The notes beneath the pieces were generated by a model. That model ran no database searches. It was given only the letters and a program-made list of their open reading frames with translations, and was not told the DNA's origin. Positions 6,965-16,484 of a stretch of 43,469 nt of DNA are shown one piece after another. Each line of letters opens with the position of its first letter. Within the stretch, counting starts at the first letter, position 1. Position numbers and translations under genes: made by a program. Source of the DNA: an uncultured Lactobacillaceae bacterium (GTDB lineage Bacteria; Bacillota; Bacilli; Lactobacillales; Lactobacillaceae); NCBI GenBank assembly GCA_945285405.1, contig CALYQJ010000016.1, forward strand, positions 1 to 43,469, in the 5' to 3' direction.

Positions 6965-7904
6965 TTAGTTTTGCTCCTTCTCCAGGTAGGCTAATAGTAT
7001 AGCTAAGATCTTGGAAAGTATTAATAATCTTTGGAACCTGACTTTGTAATGTCAAAAGTTTAATATTTGCTCCAGCGTCTATTGAAATATAAGCAATTAA
7101 ATTTTTTTCTTGCCGTGTTTTTTGAATTCGTTTAATTAAACTTATTGTTTGGGGTTCCCAATAAATAATTGGTGGCTGAGAACTTAGCATAGTAGCATGC
7201 ATTTTAAAAGCATTAATTTCAGCTAATTTTAATAAGTCTACCCATTGGTTATTTTTAATAAAGTTCAGAGATTTGTTAAAGTCAGAAGTAGTTGATTTTA
7301 TCCAAGCATCATAATAAGGAGAAGATTTACGAACTTGTTCCATTGCTTTTGTACTACTAATTGTTTTTGCATTATCTGTATTTTTAAAAGAAAAAACTGC
7401 TAAAGGTACGTCGTGCGCTGGTAAAATTTGATAACCAAATGATTTTTCACAGTTTCCAGGTTCCCATGCAACTAAACCACTACTTAATGATCTTGTAGCC
7501 GATCCTGAACCATCACGAGCTAAACATGCTAATTCTTTGGGAGATAATCCAAGCTGAAATTCTTGATTACAAGCTAAACTTAAGGCTGCAAAACCGCTGG
7601 CAGATGATGCATAACCAGCGGCAGTAGGGAAATTGTTTTTAGTTTTAATTACTGTAAAAACATTTTTTCTTGATAATTTACGTATTTGATTCATAAATGA
7701 TATAATTTTACGATTTTCAATTAAATTATCATTTAAAAAAATCTTATCCTTTGAAAGTTTAGTTTGAATTTTTACAGACGTTGTGGTTGTTAGGTTATTT
7801 AAAGTTACTGAAAGGCTAGGAGATGAGGGTAAATTATGCTTCAAATTAGTTTTACCCCAATATTTAATTAATGCAAGATTTGGATGGGCAATTGCTTTTG
7901 CCAT
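6957..7904 (-). CDS. mvaD: diphosphomevalonate decarboxylase
   Basis: Produces IPP from mevalonate diphosphate using ATP. The 315-residue sequence shows the family hallmarks: AHPNLALIKYWGK at the N terminus, SSPSLSVTL, the phosphate loop AAGYASSASGFAAL, and GSATRSLSSGLVAW with the catalytic aspartate nearby (ARDGSGSATRS). Its ATG overlaps the mvaK1 stop (TAATG), so the genes are translationally coupled, and its own end overlaps mvaK2. Full length, no anomalies. Confidence 0.97.
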   Translation of the reverse strand: MAKAIAHPNLALIKYWGKTNLKHNLPSSPSLSVTLNNLTTTTSVKIQTKLSKDKIFLNDNLIENRKIISFMNQIRKLSRKNVFTVIKTKNNFPTAAGYASSASGFAALSLACNQEFQLGLSPKELACLARDGSGSATRSLSSGLVAWEPGNCEKSFGYQILPAHDVPLAVFSFKNTDNAKTISSTKAMEQVRKSSPYYDAWIKSTTSDFNKSLNFIKNNQWVDLLKLAEINAFKMHATMLSSQPPIIYWEPQTISLIKRIQKTRQEKNLIAYISIDAGANIKLLTLQSQVPKIINTFQDLSYTISLPGEGAKLID

Positions 7905-8866
7905 TAATTACCGTATTCGCTTAATGAAATTATATGGGTGAATTCAGCTTGATTTTGACGAAAAATTTTTTCCAAATTAAGCGCTCCTTTTAAATTTGAT
8001 GATAAAGCAAAAATACTTCCTCCAAGTCCACTACCAGTAATTTTAGTACCCAAACTACCATTTTGATTAGCTATTTTTATTAAATTTTCAATTTCATTGG
8101 TACTTAAATTCATTTTACTTAAAACTTTTTGGTTTTCATTTAAACAAGTACCAAAGCTTACTAAATCACCAGTTTGAAGAGATTCAATTGCTTGATAAGT
8201 AATACTTTCGATTTGATCAAAGTATTGGTGATATAAGAGGGGATGTATTTGTGCATTTTGTCCCACTTTTTGGACAGCATTCTTAGTTATTCCTTCTTTA
8301 GGGGTTGTCGCAATTATTAAATAGCCTTTAATTTGTGAGGCTACTGGTAAATTAATGGTTTTGTGATTTTTTTGAAAAATGATTGGATTATTACTACTTG
8401 ATGTCGCTAAATCTAGCCCACTGGGATTTACGTGAATTAATTTTTCCGAAATATTTGCAAATTTTAATAATTCATTTTTTGATAAATTAGTTTGAAAAAA
8501 TAAATTTAAAGCATTAGATAAACTCCAAGCTACTGCTGCACTAGATCCTAATCCACTGGCTTCAGGAATTGTACTTTGAATATTAACTTGAAAATTAGCT
8601 TGGGGGTTTCCAATATAATTCAAAAAGCTTTTAATTAATGCGTATAATGAAGGCAAGATATTTTGGCAATCTTCTAAATTTCCAAAGAAAAATTTGCTTT
8701 TTAGGTAAATTCCTGGATTGAGATTTTGTGAAATATAAACTCTTGTTTGTAAAGAATTTATAGGTACTGCGATTGCGGGACGATTAAAAACTACCGCATG
8801 TTCGCCATTTAGTATTAGTTTAGCATTAGCAAGTGAACTTGCTCTGGTTTTAATTAAAGTTTTAAT
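7904..8866 (-). CDS. mvaK1: mevalonate kinase, apparently starting at AUU
   Basis: Phosphorylates mevalonate, the first of the three kinase/decarboxylase steps in this operon. Reading from 8866 gives a full 320-residue GHMP kinase: ANAKLILNGEHAVVFNRPAIAVPI at residues 13-36, EASGLGSSAAVAWSL (ATP loop) and KITGSGLGGSIFAL near the C terminus. The reading frame opens after a stop about 45 bases upstream. No ATG, GTG or TTG occurs in frame until TTG at 8656, which would remove 70 residues including the GEHAVVF motif. A strong GGAGG (8875-8879) stands 8 nt before an ATT codon at 8866-8864, so AUU is taken as the start. First gene of the mevalonate operon. Confidence 0.92.
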   Translation of the reverse strand: MKTLIKTRASSLANAKLILNGEHAVVFNRPAIAVPINSLQTRVYISQNLNPGIYLKSKFFFGNLEDCQNILPSLYALIKSFLNYIGNPQANFQVNIQSTIPEASGLGSSAAVAWSLSNALNLFFQTNLSKNELLKFANISEKLIHVNPSGLDLATSSSNNPIIFQKNHKTINLPVASQIKGYLIIATTPKEGITKNAVQKVGQNAQIHPLLYHQYFDQIESITYQAIESLQTGDLVSFGTCLNENQKVLSKMNLSTNEIENLIKIANQNGSLGTKITGSGLGGSIFALSSNLKGALNLEKIFRQNQAEFTHIISLSEYGN

Positions 8867-8874
8867 TTTCGGAT

Positions 8875-8879
8875 CCTCC
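8875..8879 (-). promoter_or_regulatory. ribosome binding site of mvaK1 (decides an AUU start)
   Basis: GGAGG on the minus strand with eight bases before ATT 8866. It is the only strong Shine-Dalgarno sequence upstream of the conserved coding region and fixes the start. The 8880-8981 gap between mvaK1 and rexB shows only generic TATAAT-like strings and no convincing full promoter for either direction. Confidence 0.75.
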
Positions 8880-8981
8880 GAACTATTATGATTTATTTAT
8901 AATTTAATTCTAGAACATAACTTTTTTAAAGCTTAAAAAAAATTGAAAATAAAAAAAAAATTAATAAATAAGGATGATAAA

Positions 8982-11900
8982 GTGGCTTTACAATTTATAC
9001 AAGGTGACGCAAAAACTAATTTTTTAGATGTAATTGTAGATTTAATTCTAAAAATTCCCAAAAATGAAGATATTTTTTTAATAGTACCTAACAACCTTAA
9101 GTTTAAAGCTGAAATTGAAGTTTTAAATCGGTTAAGACGTCATAGTAAATCAAATGATGATTTACATTTTTTTAGTTTACCTAACTTGAAAATATATTCT
9201 TTTAATCGTCTTGTTTGGTATTTTCTTAATGATTCAACTTATTTTCAGTTGCCAGAATTAACTGTTAGTCTTAAAAACATGATTTTAACAGCAATTTTAC
9301 AAACAAAAAATGAACAGCTAAAAGTTTATCATAATTTTGCTGGGGATACGGGTTTTATTGATTTACTAAGAAAACAAATTGAAAGTTTTCAAAATGAAAA
9401 TCTTAGTGCCGAGGATTTAGCAAAAGCAGAAATAAATGATATTGATCCAGAAAAAAAATCTGATTTAGTTTTGATTTATCAAGAATATGAAAGAATTATT
9501 GATCAACCATTTCGCGATGAGCAGTGTGATTTTATAAAATTAAAAACATATTTAAAGCAAAAGGATCTTACTAAGACAAATTTTATATTTTATAATTATT
9601 TGCAATTTACTAAAGTTGAATTCGATTTATTTACGCTTTTTTTAAAAAAAGCTAATAATGTTTATTATTTAGGGTATTTTGATAAAGTACTTCGAGATAA
9701 AACTCTCATTAATAATTTACCAGAAACAATAACTCCAAAAATAACATCTTTTTCTACTAAAACAAATAATAAGATTGCATCTGTTTTTTTAAATCATAAG
9801 TTTGAAAAAAATAAAGAAATTTCTAATATTGAAATTTTTTGTATGAAAAATCGTTACGATGAAGTCAAAAAAATTGCATTAGAAATTTCTCATTTAGTTC
9901 GTTATAAAAATGTTCGCTATAGTGATATTTTAGTTGTCGGACCAGACTTAGATCAATATCAAGTAATCTTTAAAGAAGTTTTCGGCAATTATCAAATTCC
10001 TTATTTTGGTCAATTTACTAATTCGATGGAAGGATCTGCAATTACTTATTTTTTAAAAAAAATATTAGCTTTAGTTACATTTAAAATCCAGTTACACGAT
10101 ATTTTTGATTTATTAAAAACTAGGTTATTATTTAATGATACAATTCTATCCCAGAGCGCTTTATTTGATGCGGAAAATTTTTCATTACTTTTAGGTATTT
10201 CAGGGTATGATTTTCTTTATTTAGATTTGAATGAAAATTCATTGAAAAGGACATTTAGTAATCAAATTGATCACCTAAAGCATTTTTTACTTGTTCGTAA
10301 ATTAACTCAGAATTTATTGTTACCTTTAATTAGTCATTTAAAACGTAGTAAAACAGCTCGTCAATATGCCAATATTATTTATAATTTTTGTGAACAAAGT
10401 GAAGTTTTTAATAATTTAAATTTAAGAAAAACAACCGCTTATCAAAATCAACAACAATTAGTAGGAGATAGAATTAATCAAGAAGTAAATAATTTTAGTA
10501 AACTATTAGATGAAATTATTACTGTTTTTCAAGACCAAGAAATTAGTTTAAATGATTTTTCTCAAATTTTAATTAATGGATTTAAAACCAAAACTTATCA
10601 GTTAGTTCCTGCAGTTATTGATGCAGTTCAAATTTCAGAGGTTAATAGGGTTAATTTGCCAAGTTATAAGTACGTTTGGATATTTAATGCAAGCGATGGT
10701 AATTTCCCATTAAATCATGATCGTAATGAACTTCTACTTTCCAGTGAAGAAATTGAAGCTATAGCCCATGCGACCAACAACCAATTTTTGTTGCGTTATG
10801 TGATGAATTATCAAAATTTAATGGAGCGTAATATTGACTATTTGATGATGAGTTTACCGCAAGAGAAATTGTATTTAAGTTTCCCTAGTCAAATTGATGA
10901 TAACTTAATGTTACCTTCAACTTATATAACTCAACTACAAGATAATTTTAATATTTCGCTACAGAATTTTTCTGATGATCCTAAAAATGATGATTTTTCT
11001 AAACGTTTATTATTGCCGGAAACATCACTAACCGATTTAGTACAAGTGTTGAGAGACTCACTAATTGAGCAGGAACCTTTAAAAACTACTTGGTCAACTT
11101 TATTTTACTGGTATAAAAGAAAGCGCCCCCAAGATTTAGAAATTGTTCTACAGGCTTTAAATTTACAAGAACGACATCAAGTTGATCCAGAAATAATAAA
11201 AAATATTTTTGAACAAAACCTTTTCTTATCAATAACAAATATGGAAACTTATTTCCGTAACCCTTATGAATTTTTTGTTAAATATGTTTTAAAAGTCAAA
11301 GAACGTCCTGTTTCAGAAATAAATGCAATCGTAAGTGGCTTAATATTTCACCAAACTTTAGATTTGTTTTTTAAATATTTAAAAAATGAAAAGAAATTAT
11401 TAAACAATTTAAGTAATTCAGATTTACGAATAATTAGTCATCGGGTTTATCAGCAAACTATAAAGTTACAAAACATAGAATTTTTAATGAATGACCCAAT
11501 TAATCAATTTAACATAACAATTATTGAACAAACAATTTTAAAAACTTTGGAATCTTTTAAGAGTCAAGGACTTAGGAGTAGAACATTATTTACTGAAAAA
11601 TCATTTGGCACTATGGGAGATGAAATTCAACCAATTTTTAACTTAGGGTCAGGGCGTAAATTAAGAATTAACGGAAAAATTGATCGTCTTGATCTTTTTA
11701 AATCCGCACATCAAGAATTTTTTAATGTTATTGATTATAAATCTTCAAATCGAAAGTTTAATCTTAATGATTTTTATTCAGGCTTAGATATCCAATTAAT
11801 TACTTATTTACAAATTTTAAAAGATTATTATTTTACCGATTCTAAACAACATGTTGGGGGTAGTTTTTTTTATCAAGTTCAAGACCCTCAAGTTTCTTAT

Positions 11901-12323
11901 GAAAAAGTAAAAAAGGATCCAAAGCATGCGTGGTTAAAGAACTTTCAGTACAATGGAATTTATTCAAATAATCCAGATTATCAAGCTCTAATTATTCAAG
12001 ATTTATCAAATAACGATTTCAAGTGGAATGATTTTTTCCCTAGTAATAATCGATTTAGTAAAAGTGCTTATCGACCAGATGAATTTAAACTAATTTTTGC
12101 GTACAACAGAAAAAGATTTAAAACTTTAGCCGATTTAATATATGCAGGCGAGTTTTCTCAAAAAATCCTTTTTCGAACTTTTGCTGATATTTTAAATTAT
12201 CGCAGTGATCCATACCAGGCTATTTTACTATTTGATCCTGAAATTGATCACGATTTTCAAGTTTTAAAATCAAAAACATCTGAAGAATTATTAAAGTTAA
12301 TGCGAGATGAATTAAATGAATAA
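8982..12323 (+). CDS. rexB: RexB/AddB subunit of the ATP-dependent helicase-nuclease
   Basis: Partner of RexA in the recombination complex that resects double-strand breaks (the AddAB/RexAB counterpart of RecBCD). GTG 8982 is chosen because AAGGATGA precedes it and the protein then begins ALQFIQGDAKTN, which matches the family start. An upstream TTG at 8943 has no ribosome binding site. The 1113 residues include a degenerate helicase region and a C-terminal RecB-like nuclease with D918-Y-K920 (VIDYKSS) and the following QLITYLQIL. The four cysteines of the AddB iron-sulphur site are absent (RNPYEFF, and NYRSDPYQAI at the C terminus), as known for RexB. It overlaps rexA by 8 bp. Confidence 0.93.
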   Translation: MALQFIQGDAKTNFLDVIVDLILKIPKNEDIFLIVPNNLKFKAEIEVLNRLRRHSKSNDDLHFFSLPNLKIYSFNRLVWYFLNDSTYFQLPELTVSLKNMILTAILQTKNEQLKVYHNFAGDTGFIDLLRKQIESFQNENLSAEDLAKAEINDIDPEKKSDLVLIYQEYERIIDQPFRDEQCDFIKLKTYLKQKDLTKTNFIFYNYLQFTKVEFDLFTLFLKKANNVYYLGYFDKVLRDKTLINNLPETITPKITSFSTKTNNKIASVFLNHKFEKNKEISNIEIFCMKNRYDEVKKIALEISHLVRYKNVRYSDILVVGPDLDQYQVIFKEVFGNYQIPYFGQFTNSMEGSAITYFLKKILALVTFKIQLHDIFDLLKTRLLFNDTILSQSALFDAENFSLLLGISGYDFLYLDLNENSLKRTFSNQIDHLKHFLLVRKLTQNLLLPLISHLKRSKTARQYANIIYNFCEQSEVFNNLNLRKTTAYQNQQQLVGDRINQEVNNFSKLLDEIITVFQDQEISLNDFSQILINGFKTKTYQLVPAVIDAVQISEVNRVNLPSYKYVWIFNASDGNFPLNHDRNELLLSSEEIEAIAHATNNQFLLRYVMNYQNLMERNIDYLMMSLPQEKLYLSFPSQIDDNLMLPSTYITQLQDNFNISLQNFSDDPKNDDFSKRLLLPETSLTDLVQVLRDSLIEQEPLKTTWSTLFYWYKRKRPQDLEIVLQALNLQERHQVDPEIIKNIFEQNLFLSITNMETYFRNPYEFFVKYVLKVKERPVSEINAIVSGLIFHQTLDLFFKYLKNEKKLLNNLSNSDLRIISHRVYQQTIKLQNIEFLMNDPINQFNITIIEQTILKTLESFKSQGLRSRTLFTEKSFGTMGDEIQPIFNLGSGRKLRINGKIDRLDLFKSAHQEFFNVIDYKSSNRKFNLNDFYSGLDIQLITYLQILKDYYFTDSKQHVGGSFFYQVQDPQVSYEKVKKDPKHAWLKNFQYNGIYSNNPDYQALIIQDLSNNDFKWNDFFPSNNRFSKSAYRPDEFKLIFAYNRKRFKTLADLIYAGEFSQKILFRTFADILNYRSDPYQAILLFDPEIDHDFQVLKSKTSEELLKLMRDELNE

Positions 12324-15300
12324 AATTAAATTTACCAAGGAACAATTGAGAGCAATTAACCTTCAAGGAAAAAATATTTTGGTTTATGCATCTGCAGGTT
12401 CAGGCAAGACGACAGTTTTAGTCAATCGAATTATTAATCATGTTTTAAAGGGTGTTGCATTGGATGAAATGCTTATTGTTACTTTTACAAGAGCAGCAGC
12501 TAATGAAATGCGTGAACGTTTAAGAAGAGGACTAATTAACGAATTATCATCCGGTAAATTATCTGATAAGGAACAAATTTTTATTCGTAGACAAATTGCT
12601 ATTTTGCCAAGTTGCGATATTGAAACTCTAGATTCTTTTTGTCAAAAAGTAATTCGGGCTAATTTTAATGTAGTTAATTTAGATCCTAATTTTCGAGTAA
12701 TGACAGATCCTAATGAAATTATAGAGTTAAAAAAGATTCCTTTTGATGAAACTTTTGGAGAATTTTTAGCTAAAGAAGGGACAAATTTTTTCGATTTAGT
12801 TCGAAATTTTTCTAATGGAAAAAATATTGAACGTTTTAAAAGTTTAATCAATGATCTAGAAACTTATTCTGTTTCTTTGGAAAATCAGGACAATTGGCTA
12901 AACCATATTGATCATTTGTATAATTTCAGAGATAGTTTCTCAAAAGGGGATTTTTTTCAAAAAAGTTTAAAGCCATACGTTAAAGATCAAATTAAAATAG
13001 TCATTAATTTATTCAAAAAAATTGATGAAATTTCAAAAGTTTATCCTCAATTAGAGTTTTATTCAAATGAAGCTCAAATTGGAATTACATATTATTCTCA
13101 AATTTTACATAATTTAAGACATTTTAACTATCAAGAATTAAGAGAGCAGTTATTTGCTTTTAATTTTGCTAGGGCTAAAGCAGTTAGAACTAAAGATGAA
13201 GCCGTATTAATGGCAAAGAATAAAACTAAAGGATATCGAGACACAATTAAAAAAATCCTACAAGACTCTAATCAAGGATTAATTAAACTTTTTCAATACT
13301 CTGAAACTGAAATTGCTCAATTATCAAAAAAAGTAGCTAAAAGAATTAAACTTTTAATATCATTCACTAAAATTTATTTGAAAAAAGTTGAAATGGTGAA
13401 GAAATCAGAAAACGCTTATGAATTTTCTGATCTTGAAAGATATGCTTACACAATTTTAAAAGAGAGCAAAAATGCGCGAATTCTTTATCAGCATCGTTTT
13501 AAAGAGATTTTAATTGATGAATATCAAGATATTAATAATCTTCAAGATGCTATTTTAAATTTGTTAAGTGGTAATCAGCATAATTTATTTATGGTAGGAG
13601 ATGTTAAACAATCAATTTATGGTTTTCGTCACGCTAATCCTCAGTTATTTTTAAAGAAGTATTTGAGTTATCAAAATTCTTCTGACAAAAATGAAGAAGT
13701 TATTGTTATTGCTGAAAATTATCGTTCAGTAATTAACATCGATGAGACTGTGAATTTTATTTTTAAACAATTGATGGATATTAATCTAGGAGGTTTGAAA
13801 TATGATCAAAATTCTTTTTTAAAATTTGGGGCAAATTTTTATCCAGAAAAACTTAATCCTAAAGTTGAAGTTTTAATTGACCAAGGTGAAGAAAATGAAA
13901 TTTCTCAAGCACAACAACAAGCTGAAATTATTGTTAATCAAATTCAAGACATGCTATTAAATCATCAACAAGTTTTTGATGTTAATCAAAAAAAAATGCG
14001 CGAATTAAAATTGAGCGATATAGCTATTTTAACCCGTACGAAAAGCGAACATCGGACATTATTGGATACTTTTGAACGGGCAGGCATAAATTTAAGCAGT
14101 GGTCAAAATGATGATTTCTTTTTAACGGTTGAAATTAAATTAATTATTTCTGTTTTAAAAGTTATTGATAACCCAGATCAAGATATACCTTTAGTAGCAG
14201 TTTTAAAATCACCATTTGTTGGTTTGGATGATAATGATTTAGCTAAAATACGAGCAAATTGCAAACAAGGTTCATTTTGGCAAGCAGTTAATAATTATTT
14301 AAAAAATAAAAATGATAATTTAAGTAAGCAACTTTTAAAATTAAAAGAAATGCTACATAAAGCTCAAAATTTAGCTAATAATAATAACTTAGTTGATTTG
14401 TTAAATTTTCTTTACTATGATTCAAATTATTTAGATTATGTTTCATTAATGGTTGGTGGTAATTATCGGCTTCGTAATTTAAGGATCTTTTTGTTACAAG
14501 CTAAATCATTTCAAGAAAGATCAATTACTAGTTTAAGTGAATTTGTACGTTATTTAGATCAAGTTGAACGTTCAGGGAATCATCCAAATATTCCAGATCA
14601 AGTAAGTAATAATGAGGATGCGGTCCAGTTAATGACAATGCATTCAGCTAAAGGTCTTGAATTTCCAGTAGTTTTCCTTTATCGCTTAAATCGCCAATTT
14701 AATTTTAATGATTTAAATCAATCTTATTTGTTAAATGAGGATGCTGGATTAGGCCTAAGATATCTTGACAACAAAAATATCTCATATTATTTACCTCAAA
14801 TTGAAATTGTAAAACAGAGAGAAAGAAATAGGTTAATTTCTGAAGAATTACGAATTTTTTATGTAGCAATGACTCGAGCCCGTGAAAAATTGTTTATGGT
14901 TGGTACTGATAAAAACTTTTTTGATACAATTGAGCAAAAATCAGAGCGCAGTGAATTGGTAATTCCATTGGAAGAAAGACAAAAAGATAATTCATTTTTA
15001 AAAATGCTTAGATCAGTGATAAGTGGTCAAGTAATTGTTCTTGACCAAACAACTGATCAAGTAGTGTCTCATTTTGATTCGAATCAAGCTCAAATTGTTA
15101 TTAAAAGAATTACTCATATTAAGCTTAAAGATATTTCTCAAGAAAAAACAAATTTTCAGATATCTGACCTTTTGACAAGTCCTAGTCATGAATATTGGCA
15201 CCAAATTGATGATCATTTTAGTTGGCAATATCCATTTATTAATGCAATAAACCAGGCAGCATATCAATCTGTATCGGGTTTAAAAACAGTATTACGCGAA

Positions 15301-15936
15301 CCTGATGATGATCAATTGGCTACAGCTAATTTTTTAGTTAAAAATAACTTATCAGGTCAAATTAACGAATTTGATTTGCCGAAATTTAAAGGAAGTAAAA
15401 AAGCTAATGCGGCTGAAATTGGTACAGCTACGCATCTATTACTTAGAAAAGTTCCTCTGAATTTACCAATAAGTTCTAAACTCTTAAAAGAGCAAGTAAA
15501 TAAGTTGGTTAATGAGAAATTGATTACTCCAGAAGTTGGTCAACAAATTAATATTCCTCATATTTTGCGCTTTTTTGATACAGATTTAGGAAAATTAATT
15601 TTAAAGCAACCTGATAAATTCGAACGTGAGAAGTCTTTTCAGGCAGTTGTTAGTCCCAAAGTTTTATATCCTCACGCTACCTTTGGCAAGGATGATGCAG
15701 TTTTAATTCATGGAATTTTTGACGGTTTTTTAAATTTAAATGATAAAATTATTTTATTAGATTATAAAACTGATTATTTTTTTAAGGAATCGAAACAATC
15801 AATTATTAATCAATTGGTCAAACGATACCAAAGCCAGCTTGCAGTATATGCTGATGTACTTCATGGTATGTATCATAAACCTGTTAAAAAAAATATTGTT
15901 GCTTTAGCTTCTGGAATGGTTATTAACTTAAATTAA
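12316..15936 (+). CDS. rexA: RexA/AddA helicase-nuclease subunit
   Basis: UvrD-like helicase with a C-terminal nuclease, 1206 residues as usual for AddA. Motifs: Walker A ASAGSGKT (residues 25-32), motif Ia TFTRAAANEMRERL, Walker B DEYQD at 401-405, motif III GDVKQSIYGFR, motif V TMHSAKGLEFPVVF, motif VI VAMTRAREKL, and the nuclease signature LLDYKTDYF with D1149 and K1151. It begins ATGAATAAA inside the end of rexB, so the two subunits are translated together. No terminator is evident in the 53 bp before tseB. Confidence 0.96.
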   Translation: MNKIKFTKEQLRAINLQGKNILVYASAGSGKTTVLVNRIINHVLKGVALDEMLIVTFTRAAANEMRERLRRGLINELSSGKLSDKEQIFIRRQIAILPSCDIETLDSFCQKVIRANFNVVNLDPNFRVMTDPNEIIELKKIPFDETFGEFLAKEGTNFFDLVRNFSNGKNIERFKSLINDLETYSVSLENQDNWLNHIDHLYNFRDSFSKGDFFQKSLKPYVKDQIKIVINLFKKIDEISKVYPQLEFYSNEAQIGITYYSQILHNLRHFNYQELREQLFAFNFARAKAVRTKDEAVLMAKNKTKGYRDTIKKILQDSNQGLIKLFQYSETEIAQLSKKVAKRIKLLISFTKIYLKKVEMVKKSENAYEFSDLERYAYTILKESKNARILYQHRFKEILIDEYQDINNLQDAILNLLSGNQHNLFMVGDVKQSIYGFRHANPQLFLKKYLSYQNSSDKNEEVIVIAENYRSVINIDETVNFIFKQLMDINLGGLKYDQNSFLKFGANFYPEKLNPKVEVLIDQGEENEISQAQQQAEIIVNQIQDMLLNHQQVFDVNQKKMRELKLSDIAILTRTKSEHRTLLDTFERAGINLSSGQNDDFFLTVEIKLIISVLKVIDNPDQDIPLVAVLKSPFVGLDDNDLAKIRANCKQGSFWQAVNNYLKNKNDNLSKQLLKLKEMLHKAQNLANNNNLVDLLNFLYYDSNYLDYVSLMVGGNYRLRNLRIFLLQAKSFQERSITSLSEFVRYLDQVERSGNHPNIPDQVSNNEDAVQLMTMHSAKGLEFPVVFLYRLNRQFNFNDLNQSYLLNEDAGLGLRYLDNKNISYYLPQIEIVKQRERNRLISEELRIFYVAMTRAREKLFMVGTDKNFFDTIEQKSERSELVIPLEERQKDNSFLKMLRSVISGQVIVLDQTTDQVVSHFDSNQAQIVIKRITHIKLKDISQEKTNFQISDLLTSPSHEYWHQIDDHFSWQYPFINAINQAAYQSVSGLKTVLREPDDDQLATANFLVKNNLSGQINEFDLPKFKGSKKANAAEIGTATHLLLRKVPLNLPISSKLLKEQVNKLVNEKLITPEVGQQINIPHILRFFDTDLGKLILKQPDKFEREKSFQAVVSPKVLYPHATFGKDDAVLIHGIFDGFLNLNDKIILLDYKTDYFFKESKQSIINQLVKRYQSQLAVYADVLHGMYHKPVKKNIVALASGMVINLN

Positions 15937-15958
15937 TTAGTTAAGTATTGTTAGTTTA

Positions 15959-15967
15959 TGCTAGAAT
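15959..15967 (+). promoter_or_regulatory. extended -10 promoter candidate for tseB-asnS-dnaD-nth
   Basis: TGCTAGAAT is a TGN-extended -10 in the rexA-tseB gap, with a start expected near 15974. The TTGTTA at 15948-15953 is only 8 bp away and cannot serve as its -35. Confidence 0.4.
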
Positions 15968-15989
15968 TAAAAAAGTTTGGTAAATTAAA

Positions 15990-16475
15990 ATGAGAAGAAA
16001 AACAAAACACTTTCCAGCTTTTTGGATCATTATTATTTTAGGATTAGCCATAGTTTTAGGAAGTTTTTTGATTGCGGATTTACCTTTTATTCAGGTAAAA
16101 AGTCAAGCACTTAAAGTAATTAAGAAAAAAACTAATTTATCTAATTTTACCCAGTATTATTGGTATAACCGAGATGCTTCTTATTTCTCAGTGTTAGGTC
16201 AAACGCCAAAAAACAAGTCGCAGTATGCGATTGTTGATTTAAAGAGTGGGGACCTTTTACTTGTTGATCAGGATAAAGGTATATCAGAAAATCAAGCTAA
16301 AAAAATAGTGGTTGGAGAAAATCCTAATCTTAATAAAATTCAAAAAATTAGATTAGGGGTATACCAAAAAAAAGTGGTCTGGGAAATATCTTTTTTAAAT
16401 CAAAAAGGTGAGTTAAACTACTATACTTTAGCCTTTAAAAATGGAAAAATTTTACAAAAAACATTAAAAATTTAG
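15990..16475 (+). CDS. tseB: TseB/YpmB-like membrane-anchored cell wall protein
   Basis: A 161-residue protein with a short basic N terminus, one membrane anchor (about residues 11-30) and an extracytoplasmic PepSY-like region (DUF5590), with YYWYNRDASYFSVLG and YAIVDLKSGDLLLVD. In Bacillus the YpmB protein, now TseB, binds PBP2A and affects cell elongation. The gene order ypmB-(aspB)-asnS-dnaD-nth is conserved, here without the aminotransferase. The ribosome binding site before ATG 15990 is weak (GG only). It ends where the asnS ribosome binding site begins. Confidence 0.82.
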   Translation: MRRKTKHFPAFWIIIILGLAIVLGSFLIADLPFIQVKSQALKVIKKKTNLSNFTQYYWYNRDASYFSVLGQTPKNKSQYAIVDLKSGDLLLVDQDKGISENQAKKIVVGENPNLNKIQKIRLGVYQKKVVWEISFLNQKGELNYYTLAFKNGKILQKTLKI

Positions 16476-16484
16476 GTGGAAAAA

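Noticed and set aside
8982-12323. Missing AddB iron-sulphur cysteines as a sign of a damaged gene
   Set aside because: Loss of this cluster is a known trait of RexB in lactic acid bacteria; the nuclease residues are intact.
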